From the NCBI RefSeq assembly GCF_019745455.1, contig NZ_JAIETD010000079.1, forward strand, positions 1 through 58,755: a DNA stretch of 58,755 bases, given 5' to 3'. Of the stretch, positions 47,074-57,375 are shown piece after piece (within the stretch, counting starts at the first letter, position 1; each line of letters begins with the position of its first letter). This DNA is from Methylobacterium sp. GTDB lineage: Bacteria > Pseudomonadota > Alphaproteobacteria > Rhizobiales > Beijerinckiaceae. A program made the translations under genes and the position numbers. The notes beneath the pieces are model-generated. The model had not been told where the DNA came from. It ran no database searches and was given only the letters and a program-made list of their open reading frames with translations.

Positions 47074-49722
47074 CTATTTCACCGCAGCCGGTTCGGACCG
47101 AGACGCCCTCACGTTGGGCGACGCCTCGTCGCCTTCGGGCCGATCTGGATCGACCTGCTTGGGCGGAGGTCCAAGAAAGGCCGGAACCACGAAGAAGGCC
47201 GCGACAAGGGTGAAGAACAGCGACAGGGCGAGAAGCTTGCCCATGCTTGCGGTACCCGGATGGCTCGACAGGACGAGTGACCCAAACGCGGTGCCTGTCG
47301 TTAACGCGGAGAAGAAGATCGCCCGCGTCAGGCTGGAAGCCAGCATGTCGACCACGCCCGCCCGCCAGGCGATGACGTAGTAGATGTGAAACGCAACGCC
47401 GACGGCGAGCATCAGCGGCATCGCGATGATGTTGGCGAAGTTGAGCGGCATGCCGACGACGTGCAAGGCCATCAGGGTCCATAGGGTGGCGAGCACCAGC
47501 GGCCCGAGCGTCATCGCCACGTCCCAGGGCTTACGCAGGGCCACCGAGAGGATGATGAAGATGAGGACGAGCGCCGTGAGCGCCGCTTGAACGAAAGCGC
47601 CGAGGATCGTGTAGCTCGACGAGGTCGTGGCCACCGGCGCTCCCGTGGCGTGAGGCGCAACGCTCTGCACCTCCTTGGCGAAGCGGCGAAGGACCGCGTT
47701 CTCGTTGGCGTCGCCATTCGGATGGACCTCGATGCGCGAGCGGCCGTCGCTTGTGATCCATTCTGCTTTGAGCTGGGGCGGCAGGTTCTCGATCGTGATC
47801 GTCTCGGGATTGAGCAGCCCGTTCAGTCGCGTCAGCAGCGACTTCAGGTCCGTCGTCACAGCAACGTTCGCCGCATCCCGCACAGCCGGGTTTGCAGTCG
47901 CAAGGGTTTCCAAGGTCGCCGAGAGCTGTGCCGCCACCTTCGCGCCTGAAGCGTCGCCGACGGCGATGCTCTTCAAAGCGGCTGCGCCGTCTTTCAGTGC
48001 CTTCACGGTGTCGGCGTCGGTGGGGGGAGGGGCCTTGCGAGCCGGGTTGAGGATCGGCCGGAGGATCTCGGCGGCTTCGGCGATGATCGGGCGCTTTTCA
48101 GCCTGGTCCGGTGGCACGAAGGTCTGGATATCGATGACGCGAGCGACGACCGGGAGTGCACGCAGCTTCGCCGACATCTCCGGGACCGCTGTGACCGATG
48201 GGGCGATCACATCGATGAGATTCGGGCTCGTCTCGGGATCCTTGATCAGATCGAGATAGGTCGAGATCGATTCCACCTTGGGGCTGCGCAGGTGCATCGG
48301 GTTCGAATCGAATGGAAGCTTGAACAGGAGCGGGATGCCGGCGACCGTGATGAGGCCGACGAAAATCAGCACGGCCTTGCGGTGCTCGATGATCCAGTGA
48401 TCGACGCCGGCGAGCCACGGCGTCTCCACCGGGCGTTTCTCGATCTTCGGCTTCATGACGGCGATCAGGGCCGGCAGCAGCGTCAGCGAGAACAGGTAGG
48501 CCACGACCATGCCGACGCCGGCGATGAGGCCGAGCTCGGAGACGCCGCGGAACGCCGTGGGCAGGAAGGCGAAGAAGCCGGCAATAAGGGAAACTGCGGC
48601 CAGCGTCAGCGACCAGCCGACCCCGCGCGCCGCCGCGGTGAGCGACGAGGGTAGGTCAGGCTGCTCGAACCGGTCGGCACGATATCTCACCGCGAACTGG
48701 ATACCGAAATCGATGCCGAGACCGACGAAGAGGGCCGCGAACGCGACCGAAATCGGGTTGAGCTCGCCGACCATCGCCAAGCCCAACGCCGCGGTCACGA
48801 TCAGTCCCGAGAAGGTCGTGATCATCACGGCGACGACGAGGGAGGCTGAGCGAAGTGCCAACCAGAGGAACAGCACGATGGCGCCGACCGTCACAAGGTT
48901 GTTGAGGAGCGCATCGTCAGAGAGCGTCGCGAACTCGTCGTCGGCGACGGCGACGGGACCCGTGAGGCGAAGCCGCAAGCCTCGATCGGCGTCGATGTTC
49001 AGATCGTCGGCAATCTTGCGGACGAGCTTCGTCGCCTCGGCGCCTGGTTGGAGCGCATTGAAGTCGAGGACTGGCTGGATCATCACGAACTTGCGCAGTT
49101 CGGTGCTCTGAACCTTCCCGTTCGACATGATGAGCTGCCAGGACAGACGCGCAGGCTTGCCGGCCATGACGTCCTTCAGCGTCTCGTCGATGCGCGACAG
49201 CGGACCTTCGAGATCCTCGAGCTTCGCGTCGCCGCTCTTGATCCCTCTTGCACCGAAACCGAGTACGCGCATCAATCCGCGCAGGCTGGGATCCTGCGCG
49301 AGCGGTCCGAGCAGGCCCTGCTGCTGGATCAGTTGCTCGGTGGTCTTCGTCAGCTCCTCCTTCGACATCAGGAGAAGGCCGTTGCGGTCGTAGAACGGCC
49401 CGCCATCGGGCCGGTACACGGTCTCGATGCGGTCTTTATTGGTGGAGAGGGCCTTGGCCAGTGCCGCGGCCGCCTCCTCGGCTACCTCCGGCGTCTGGCC
49501 GTCGATCACGGCTACGAGGGTTCCGGTGCGCTGCGGGAACGCCTTCTCGAAGTTGATCTCGTCCTGGCGCCAAGGGACGTCCTTGTCGATCAGCCGCTCG
49601 ACATCCGTATTGATGCGAAAGAGATGGGCGGCGAGCCCGACGCTGGCCGCGGTCAGCAGGGCGATCAGGACGATGACGAGCCAGCGACGCTGGACGGAGA
49701 ACGCAACGAGCCGTTCGATCAC
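47074..49722 (-). CDS. hpnN: Hopanoid transporter HpnN (RND superfamily)
   Basis: Moves hopanoids from inner to outer membrane. 882 aa with the MmpL/HpnN layout: first helix (QRRWLVIVLIALLTAASVG), a large periplasmic loop, helices 2-6, then the same again. GLGIDFGIQFAVRYRADR lies in TM4 of the first half. The GTG at 49722 is preferred because it starts right before the first helix and has AGGATA upstream; the longer frame to 49860 overlaps spacer DNA. It is convergent with hpnK and divergent from hpnH. Confidence 0.92.
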   Translation of the reverse strand: MIERLVAFSVQRRWLVIVLIALLTAASVGLAAHLFRINTDVERLIDKDVPWRQDEINFEKAFPQRTGTLVAVIDGQTPEVAEEAAAALAKALSTNKDRIETVYRPDGGPFYDRNGLLLMSKEELTKTTEQLIQQQGLLGPLAQDPSLRGLMRVLGFGARGIKSGDAKLEDLEGPLSRIDETLKDVMAGKPARLSWQLIMSNGKVQSTELRKFVMIQPVLDFNALQPGAEATKLVRKIADDLNIDADRGLRLRLTGPVAVADDEFATLSDDALLNNLVTVGAIVLFLWLALRSASLVVAVMITTFSGLIVTAALGLAMVGELNPISVAFAALFVGLGIDFGIQFAVRYRADRFEQPDLPSSLTAAARGVGWSLTLAAVSLIAGFFAFLPTAFRGVSELGLIAGVGMVVAYLFSLTLLPALIAVMKPKIEKRPVETPWLAGVDHWIIEHRKAVLIFVGLITVAGIPLLFKLPFDSNPMHLRSPKVESISTYLDLIKDPETSPNLIDVIAPSVTAVPEMSAKLRALPVVARVIDIQTFVPPDQAEKRPIIAEAAEILRPILNPARKAPPPTDADTVKALKDGAAALKSIAVGDASGAKVAAQLSATLETLATANPAVRDAANVAVTTDLKSLLTRLNGLLNPETITIENLPPQLKAEWITSDGRSRIEVHPNGDANENAVLRRFAKEVQSVAPHATGAPVATTSSSYTILGAFVQAALTALVLIFIILSVALRKPWDVAMTLGPLVLATLWTLMALHVVGMPLNFANIIAMPLMLAVGVAFHIYYVIAWRAGVVDMLASSLTRAIFFSALTTGTAFGSLVLSSHPGTASMGKLLALSLFFTLVAAFFVVPAFLGPPPKQVDPDRPEGDEASPNVRASRSEPAAVK

Positions 49723-50241
49723 GAGTATCCTGCCTGCTTGTCGGAGCCATCCTGGACGCGGGGCTCCATCTGGAACGCCCGGCGGCACGATGAAATGCGC
49801 CGGGCGAGAACCAGTCTTCGACGCCGACCTACCATCTGCAGCCGCAATCCCCGAATCCACAGAGTGCGGAGTCCTGCGGACCTACGATCGAGGCTGATCC
49901 TGCCGGGTTCTCCGGGGCCGCCCGACGCGGTCGGCTGATTACGTCGGCGGGCGGCAAAAAGCAATGAAACCTGCGCTTCGACCCGCCCGCGAAGCTCAAT
50001 GTGACATTTCGCACCGCAATATCCTTCGCTTCGATCCACCGCTCACGCGGCGGGCGCGGATCTGGCATGGCCACGACGCAGGCTCGGATCTTGTACGGCT
50101 GTGACACAGTTGCGTCATAGTACGAAACAACACCCGGCAAGTGCTGGAGCTGGAGCCGTTCCAGCCTAGTGCGCTGGAAATTGACGGTTTTTCCCTGTAA
50201 GCAGCCCGGCATATCGGGCCCAGAAGCAAAGGAGCCGCGCC
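49723..50241. other. Divergent hpnN-hpnH promoter region
   Basis: A 519-bp spacer without a gene. It should carry promoters for both hpnN and hpnH. A palindrome at 50102-50117 is the only structured element seen. Apparent short reading frames here are GC-driven. Confidence 0.6.
50102..50117. promoter_or_regulatory. Operator-like palindrome upstream of hpnH
   Basis: TGACACAGTTGCGTCA is a 16-bp inverted repeat with one mismatched pair, about 125 bp before the hpnH start. It has the form of a dimeric regulator site. No regulator gene is adjacent, so the binding protein is unknown. Confidence 0.35.
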
Positions 50242-51405
<1,164 letters not shown>

Positions 51406-51430
51406 ACGCGCCTGTCGCGTCTGATCTTGG

Positions 51431-51466
51431 AAAGCCCGTCACGAACGACCGTGGCGGGTTTTTTTC
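51431..51466 (+). terminator. Rho-independent terminator after hpnH
   Basis: CCCGTCACG and CGTGGCGGG form a 9-bp stem (one T-G) followed by seven T residues. It lies between hpnH and the convergent end of hpnG. Confidence 0.85.
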
Positions 51467-51480
51467 GGCCTAACCCTGCG

Positions 51481-52215
51481 TCAGGCGCTTTCGGCTGAGA
51501 GAAGACCGAGATGATGACCGAGGCTGCGTCGGCATCTGGTCAGGGTGCCAAAGGCAGCGGATGAGTCGCGGGCCAGCCGCACGAGGTCACCGATACTGGC
51601 GCGCCGGCCGATGACGGCTGCGAGGACAGCGAGGATGTCGGGGTCGCCATTCGGCTTCAACGCGGTCGCCACGAAGGCCGGCAGGGCGCGGTCCGCAGGA
51701 TCGCACACCGCACGTACCGCGGCGAAGGGTAAGCCGTGTCGAAGGGCAAACGCGGCCGCCACGTGGGATTCCATATCGACCGCCGCCGCGCCCGTACTGT
51801 TGCGGAGCGCCGCCTTGCCGGCAACGCTGAGAACGGCCTCATCGACGCCCGCCAATTCCGCGTGCGCGGCCCGAAAGCCCGAACGGCCTAGCGTCTCGCG
51901 AAGGCGCGCCGTCACTGCCGGATCGGTGTCGTAGCGGCAGCTTCGCGCGGCAATACCGGAAGCCACGATGACATCACCCGGCTTGAGGCCAGGATCCAGG
52001 CCACCCGCGATACCGAAGCTGACCACAGCGCGAAGGCCTGCCGGTGCCCGGCCGTCAAGCATGGTTCGGAGGCGCAACGGGTTTCCGCCGGCGCCGGCTA
52101 CCGCAATGCCCTGACCCGATGCCAGCCGTTCCTCCTTGGAGAGCCCGACCACGGCGAGGACGAGTGCTCCCTCGTCCTGCTCGCGAGTCACGAACGAGCC
52201 GGGGTACGCTCTCAC
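51481..52215 (-). CDS. hpnG: Hopanoid phosphorylase HpnG
   Basis: Purine nucleoside phosphorylase-like enzyme that removes adenine from adenosylhopane to give ribosylhopane phosphate. 244 aa: VVSFGIAGGLDPGLKPGDVI, VDMESHVAAAFA (Met-Glu of the ribose pocket) and FAAVRAVCDPADRAL. It starts with GTG overlapping the shc stop (GTGA), which implies translational coupling. A second GTG eight codons in is an alternative. It works directly after HpnH, encoded convergently. Confidence 0.9.
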   Translation of the reverse strand: MRAYPGSFVTREQDEGALVLAVVGLSKEERLASGQGIAVAGAGGNPLRLRTMLDGRAPAGLRAVVSFGIAGGLDPGLKPGDVIVASGIAARSCRYDTDPAVTARLRETLGRSGFRAAHAELAGVDEAVLSVAGKAALRNSTGAAAVDMESHVAAAFALRHGLPFAAVRAVCDPADRALPAFVATALKPNGDPDILAVLAAVIGRRASIGDLVRLARDSSAAFGTLTRCRRSLGHHLGLLSAESA

Positions 52216-54209
52216 ATCCCGAACGCCACCTGGCGGGTGTTGCTCTGCTTGAGGTTGCGGTATCGCGCCATCGCCCAAAGCGGGAAGAACTTCGGGTAGC
52301 CGTGGTAGCGAAGGTAGAACACCCGCGGGAAGCCCGTGGCGGTGTAGCGTTCCTCGGCCCAGAACCCGTCTGCACCCTGCGTCCGGGTGAGATAGTTGAT
52401 GCCCCGCGTCACGGCCGGGTCGTCGGCTTCGCCGGCAGCCATTAGGGCGAGGAGAGCCCAGGCCGTCTGCGAGGCAGTGGAGTAACCGGGCTCGAAGGCG
52501 GGGTCGATCTTGTAGGACGAGGCATCCTCGCCCCAGCCGCCATCCGGGTTCTGGATGCGGATCAGCCACGAAACGGCCTTGCGGATCTCCGGTGAGGCCG
52601 GATCGACACCTGCGGCATTGAGGGCGCAGAGCACCGACCATGTGCCGTAGATGAAGTTCATGCCCCAGCGGCCATACCAGCTCCCATCCTCCTCCTGGTC
52701 GTTGAGGAGGTAGGTCACTCCGCGGTCGAGCGCCTTCGAGCTCGAGCGCGTCTCACCGAGCTGCGCCAGCATCGAGACGACGCGCGCCGTCACGTCGGCG
52801 GTCGGCGGATCGAGGAGAGCGCCGTGGTCCGAGAAGGGGATATGATTGAGGTAATGGTGGTTGTTGTCGGCGTCGAAGGCCGCCCAGCCGCCGTCGCTCG
52901 ATTGCAGCCCCTCGACCCATTCTCGGGCGCGGGCGATGGCATTGGCGTAATCGGGCATGTCGGCGACGAGGCCGTGCTGGCGCATGGCCCGGTCCATGGC
53001 CATCACGACCACGGCTGTATCGTCGAGATCGGGGAAATGCGGGTTGGCGTATTGGAAGGCCCAGCCGCCAGGCCGCACGTTCGGGCGCCCGGCCGCCCAG
53101 TCGCCCTTGATGTCGAGGACCTGGAGCGGGCGCAGCCAATCGAGGCCGCGCCGGGCCTGATGCTCGGCCTGGAGGCCGCCGGCCTCGAGGAGGGCGTGGC
53201 TTGCGAGCGCCGTGTCCCAGACCGGAGAGAGGCAGGGCTGGACATAGGCCTCATAGCCCTTGTCGACCACGAGCTTCTCGATCGCCTCGCAGGCGATGCG
53301 CATCTGCGGATGGTCGGCCGGGTAGCCGAGCACCTCGTACATGAGCACCGAGTTGACCATGGCCGGATAGATCGCGCCGAGGCCGTCCTCACCGTTGAGG
53401 CGCTCGCTCACCCAGGCGACGGCCTTGTCGATGGCGCGCTGGCGGCGCTTCTTCGGGAAATAGTCTTGGGTGTGCTGCAGTATCCTGTCGATGGCCCCGA
53501 AGATCGGCGTCCAAGGCCAGGTCGCGTGCGGGCTCCCCGGCCATTCCTGGACGTGCTCCGGCGGCGTGACGAACAGTTCTGGAATGCCGATGCCGAGCGG
53601 GTTCTTCGCCCGCGGCTTCTTTGCCTGAAGCACGAACAAGGGCACCATCACGCAGCGCGCCCAGTATGACACCTTGTCGAGGTGGAATGGGAACCAGCGC
53701 GGAAGGTGCATCACCTCCACGGGCATCACCGGCACCGCACGCCACGGAACCTCGCCGTAGAGAGCAAGAAAGAAGCGGGTGAAGACGTTGGAATTGGCGG
53801 CACCGCCGCGGGAGAGGATCGCCTCCCTGGCCTTGCGCATATGAGGCGCCTCGATCGAGTCGCCGATCAGCTTCAGGGCGAAATAGGCCTTTACGCTGGC
53901 GCTGATGTCGAAGGGGCCATCATGGACGAGGGCCCAACCACCATGCTTACCCTGCGTGCGGCGAAGATAATTGCCGATCTTGGGCGCTAGGCCGTCGCGG
54001 ATCGGCGTCGCGCGAAAGTTGTGGAATAGGATATATTCCGAAGGGATCGTCGCATCCGCCTCAAGCTCGAAGCAGAGATGGCCGTCATCGTGCGACAACG
54101 CCGTAAGGCCCTGGGTCGCCCGGACGATTCCGCGTTCGACATCGGAGAGAGATATTTCCTGGGTTTTCGGGCGCTGCAGCGCCTCTACCTTCTTGAATGC
54201 CTCGCGCAT
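52212..54209 (-). CDS. shc: Squalene-hopene cyclase
   Basis: Cyclises squalene to hopene and hopanol, the core step of hopanoid synthesis; monotopic inner-membrane enzyme. 665 aa with the catalytic DxDDTA motif as PDLDDTAVVVMAMD (about residue 393). Several QW repeats are visible (for example IQNPDGGWGEDASSY, LQSSDGGWAAFDAD and TQGKHGGWALVHDG). The ATG at 54209 is preferred over a TTG one codon upstream. It overlaps hpnG by 4 bp; hpnE is 105 bp upstream. Confidence 0.97.
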   Translation of the reverse strand: MREAFKKVEALQRPKTQEISLSDVERGIVRATQGLTALSHDDGHLCFELEADATIPSEYILFHNFRATPIRDGLAPKIGNYLRRTQGKHGGWALVHDGPFDISASVKAYFALKLIGDSIEAPHMRKAREAILSRGGAANSNVFTRFFLALYGEVPWRAVPVMPVEVMHLPRWFPFHLDKVSYWARCVMVPLFVLQAKKPRAKNPLGIGIPELFVTPPEHVQEWPGSPHATWPWTPIFGAIDRILQHTQDYFPKKRRQRAIDKAVAWVSERLNGEDGLGAIYPAMVNSVLMYEVLGYPADHPQMRIACEAIEKLVVDKGYEAYVQPCLSPVWDTALASHALLEAGGLQAEHQARRGLDWLRPLQVLDIKGDWAAGRPNVRPGGWAFQYANPHFPDLDDTAVVVMAMDRAMRQHGLVADMPDYANAIARAREWVEGLQSSDGGWAAFDADNNHHYLNHIPFSDHGALLDPPTADVTARVVSMLAQLGETRSSSKALDRGVTYLLNDQEEDGSWYGRWGMNFIYGTWSVLCALNAAGVDPASPEIRKAVSWLIRIQNPDGGWGEDASSYKIDPAFEPGYSTASQTAWALLALMAAGEADDPAVTRGINYLTRTQGADGFWAEERYTATGFPRVFYLRYHGYPKFFPLWAMARYRNLKQSNTRQVAFGM

Positions 54210-54314
54210 CAATCCTCGCCTCGCTCAACGCTCGACCACAATGCGCCCGGCTTGAACCGATCCGAACGCCGCGCGGGTGATCGAGCACACCTGTGCAACA
54301 CTCGGCACTGCCGG

Positions 54315-55613
54315 TCAGGCAGCGCCACGCATGTTTCGGCCAGCCCGTTCTCCATTTAGGAGCGCGAGCGCAGCCGTCGTTCCAGAGCGTATCGCCCCCT
54401 CGATCGTCGATGGCAGTCCGGTCGCAGTCCAGTCACCTGCCAGGACGAGGTTCGTATGGTCGGTGACGGCGCTAGCACGCCGTGCGGCCTCGGCAGGCGT
54501 CGCCGCGAAGGTCGCCCGCTTCTCCTTCACGATCTGCCAGCTTGGCCTTTCCGACGCAAGTCCCATCAAAGTCGAAATCTCGATCCAGATCTGGGAGCTC
54601 AAGTCTTCACGCGACGTTTCCAGCAGCCGATCCGCGCCACTGATGGTCACGGAAAGACGATCCGGGTAGGCGAACAGCCATTCCGTGAGCCCATTCACCA
54701 CGCCAAGAAGTAGAGGCGATCCGGGTGGCGGAGGAAGCGCGAAATGTGCGTTCACGATCGATCGGTAAGACTGAGGGGCCGTAAGGCCCGGCAGGATGTC
54801 AGAAGCAACCCAAGGGGGGAGCGCGAGCACAACGCCGTCGTCGCGGCCAAGTTCAACCGCTCCATCGGCAAAATCGAGGCGATCGATGCGGCCGACGCCG
54901 AATCCTAGGCCGCGCAGTCGGCGCCCGAAACGGAGCTCGGCGCCACGCCCGCTCAAGTAGGTGACCGCCGGATCGACGAAAGCCGCTGAGAGGCCGGCAA
55001 CTGCCACGAGGGGCCGGCACGCTTCGCCGCCCGCGCCGAGTGTTTCGAGGAGGATCTTAGCGGCGAGGCCGACATCGCTCTCCTTTGGATCGGTATTGAG
55101 GGCGGCGAGCAGAACGGGGTGCCAGAGCCGGTCGTAGAGCGGTCCGGCGCAGGTCATGCTCTCGCCGATGGTGCCGCCCTGGCCCGGTCCCTTGCCGGCA
55201 GCGGCCCTCAGAATTCCGAGAGGAGCTAAGTAGTCTGCGGCGCGAGTGCCGGGGACCCGTCTGGACGGGCTCATCACCCACCAGGGCAGACGGCCGCGAT
55301 TCGGCCGCAAGCGCCAGCGCTCGCCGGTCTTCAGGTCGGCGAAGTCGAACTCCGCCTCGGCCGGTCCCGACAGCGCGTCGGCAGGAGCACCGATGGTACG
55401 CATGAAACCGAGCGCCGAGGGATTGCCCGACAACAGCAGGTGGTTGCCGTTGTCGATGGTGAGCCCGAGGGTCGGGTCGTAATAGGAGCGGCAGCGCCCG
55501 CCCGCCTGTTTGGCGGCTTCGTGCAGCACGACGCGGGCGCCGCCCTCGACGAGCGACACCGCCGCCGAGAGACCGGCAAGGCCAGCCCCGACAACATGAA
55601 TGGTTCCTGCCAT
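54315..55613 (-). CDS. hpnE: Hydroxysqualene oxidoreductase HpnE
   Basis: FAD-dependent desaturase-like enzyme that reduces hydroxysqualene to squalene. 432 aa: dinucleotide-binding IHVVGAGLAGLSAAVSLVEG, AKQAGGRCRSYY, and the C-terminal FAD motif VLAGDWTATGLPSTIEGAIR. Its ATG overlaps the hpnD stop (TGATG). With hpnC and hpnD it forms the three-gene squalene route that replaces squalene synthase. Confidence 0.94.
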   Translation of the reverse strand: MAGTIHVVGAGLAGLSAAVSLVEGGARVVLHEAAKQAGGRCRSYYDPTLGLTIDNGNHLLLSGNPSALGFMRTIGAPADALSGPAEAEFDFADLKTGERWRLRPNRGRLPWWVMSPSRRVPGTRAADYLAPLGILRAAAGKGPGQGGTIGESMTCAGPLYDRLWHPVLLAALNTDPKESDVGLAAKILLETLGAGGEACRPLVAVAGLSAAFVDPAVTYLSGRGAELRFGRRLRGLGFGVGRIDRLDFADGAVELGRDDGVVLALPPWVASDILPGLTAPQSYRSIVNAHFALPPPPGSPLLLGVVNGLTEWLFAYPDRLSVTISGADRLLETSREDLSSQIWIEISTLMGLASERPSWQIVKEKRATFAATPAEAARRASAVTDHTNLVLAGDWTATGLPSTIEGAIRSGTTAALALLNGERAGRNMRGAA

Positions 55614-56464
55614 CAGACGATGCCGTGACGGAATGCGACGGCGAGGAGGGCGAGCTTTCCGGGCTTCACCCTGGCGCGCGGCGGAGTCCAGCCGCGGGCG
55701 AGCACGGCGTCGAGATAGAGCCGGTAGGCGGCGGCCATCAGCCGTGGCGCCTTGGTCACCGAGCGGGGGCTCCTGGCGATGATCGCCCAGGTCTGGCGGT
55801 AATGCTCCTGTGCCTCGGCCGCCACCGCGAGGCAGACCTCGCCGATGCGCGGATGCATCACAGCCGCATGGGGCGTCGGATCGGTCAGGCCGATCCTCGC
55901 GAGCTTCTCCCGCGGCAGGTAGAGCCGGCCGCGCTCCGCATCCTCGTCGATGTCGCGCAGGATATTGGTGAGTTGCAGCGCACGGCCCTCGTGATAGGCG
56001 AGTCGCACGCCGAGATCCTCCGGCATGCCGAAGATCCGCACCGAGAGGCGACCGACCGCGCTGGCGACCCGGTCGCAATAGAGGTCGAGGGTGGCCTCGT
56101 CGGGGGCGACGATGTCCTCGAACGCGTCCATCGCCATGCCGTCGATGACCGCCTGGAAATCCTCGCGCAGCAGCCCGTAGCGGGAGATCGGAACCACGAG
56201 GTCCTGCACCCGCGCCGCCGGCCGCCCGGCATAGAGCGCATCGATATCGGCGCGCCAGCGGTCGAGCTCGGCCGCGCGGATCTCGGCGGCACCGCCATCG
56301 TCGGCGACGTCGTCCACGGACCGGCAGAAGGCGTAGACCGCGTACATCGCCTCGCGCCGCTCCTTCGGCAGGAGCCGCATCGCGGTGTAGAACGACGAGG
56401 ATTTCGCCGGCAGGGCAGGGGTCTCGGCGCCTGCGACCGGCATGGGCGACGCGGTGGCGCTCAC
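55613..56464 (-). CDS. hpnD: Presqualene diphosphate synthase HpnD
   Basis: Condenses two farnesyl diphosphates to presqualene diphosphate. 283 aa with both prenyl-binding Asp motifs, CRSVDDVADD and NILRDIDEDAERGRLYLP. It starts with GTG and overlaps hpnC by 4 bp (GTGA). Phytoene synthase shares the fold, but context and the paired hpnC/hpnE settle it. Confidence 0.94.
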   Translation of the reverse strand: MSATASPMPVAGAETPALPAKSSSFYTAMRLLPKERREAMYAVYAFCRSVDDVADDGGAAEIRAAELDRWRADIDALYAGRPAARVQDLVVPISRYGLLREDFQAVIDGMAMDAFEDIVAPDEATLDLYCDRVASAVGRLSVRIFGMPEDLGVRLAYHEGRALQLTNILRDIDEDAERGRLYLPREKLARIGLTDPTPHAAVMHPRIGEVCLAVAAEAQEHYRQTWAIIARSPRSVTKAPRLMAAAYRLYLDAVLARGWTPPRARVKPGKLALLAVAFRHGIV

Positions 56465-57375
56465 GGGCGTCCTCCCTGGCTCTGCATGCGGATCGCCTGC
56501 GCCCGCAACGTGCGACCACGGAACGGGCGCCGCGCCAGGGTGGCGGTGATGCCCGCGAAGGCGGTCAGCGCGAAGGCGGCCTTGCCGTGATGAACTTTCT
56601 GGCTCAGCGGATCGCGCTCCACGAGTCCTCTACAAAGAACAACGGCGAGACGATGAATCGCGGCGATCTCGAGGCTGAGGCGCAGGTCGTCGATCAGGTC
56701 GGGCAGCACCGCGCCCTCGTCGAGAAGCGTCAGCGTCCGCTCTGCGAGTTCGCGGATGACAGCGCGCAGGGCCGGCGACGCCTCGTCGGCCGCGAGGGAT
56801 TCGACGGACACGCCGTAGCGATCGAGAATCTCGCCCGGAAGATAAACCCTATCGTTCCGGCGGTAATCCTTCCCGCAATCCTGGAGGTGGTTGATGATCT
56901 GAAGCGCAGCACAGATCGCATCCGACGGCCCCCATACCACGGCCGGGTCCTCGCCGTGAACGTCGAGGACGAATCGGCCCACCGGCATCGCCGAGAGCCG
57001 GCAATAGCCGATAAGGTCGTTCCAGTCCTCGTAGCGATTCTTGCGCGCATCGAGACGGAAAGCGTCGAGGAGTTCGAGGGCATGCGTCGCTGGAAGCCCG
57101 CGGACAGCAAGTTCACGCTTGAGGGGCTCGGCCTCCGGATCGGACGGGCCCTTGCCGGTAAGTGCGTCCGCTAGGGCGTCAAGAAGCGCAATCTTGCGCT
57201 CCGGCGACAGCTCGGCATGGTCGGCGACATCGTCCCCGGCTCGTACGAAATCGTAGAAGGCCAGGATCGCGCCGCGATTCTTCGGGTGGATCAGGTGGGA
57301 GGCGACGGGAAAGTTCTCGTCCTTGTGTCCCTTGCCCGAACGCGCCGCGGTGGCGCTGTCGAGGGTCGCGGTCAT
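56461..57375 (-). CDS. hpnC: Hydroxysqualene synthase HpnC
   Basis: Converts presqualene diphosphate to hydroxysqualene. 304 aa; trans-isoprenyl synthase fold with FVRAGDDVADHAE and NHLQDCGKDYRRNDRVYLP, where the second Asp motif is less acidic than in HpnD, as usual for HpnC. The ATG at 57375 overlaps the hpnA stop (ATGA). Confidence 0.93.
   Translation of the reverse strand: MTATLDSATAARSGKGHKDENFPVASHLIHPKNRGAILAFYDFVRAGDDVADHAELSPERKIALLDALADALTGKGPSDPEAEPLKRELAVRGLPATHALELLDAFRLDARKNRYEDWNDLIGYCRLSAMPVGRFVLDVHGEDPAVVWGPSDAICAALQIINHLQDCGKDYRRNDRVYLPGEILDRYGVSVESLAADEASPALRAVIRELAERTLTLLDEGAVLPDLIDDLRLSLEIAAIHRLAVVLCRGLVERDPLSQKVHHGKAAFALTAFAGITATLARRPFRGRTLRAQAIRMQSQGGRP

Noticed and set aside
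55614..56519. A fused frame extending HpnE upstream through hpnD
   Set aside because: It is the shadow frame of hpnD; HpnE begins at its dinucleotide-binding motif with the ATG overlapping the hpnD stop.
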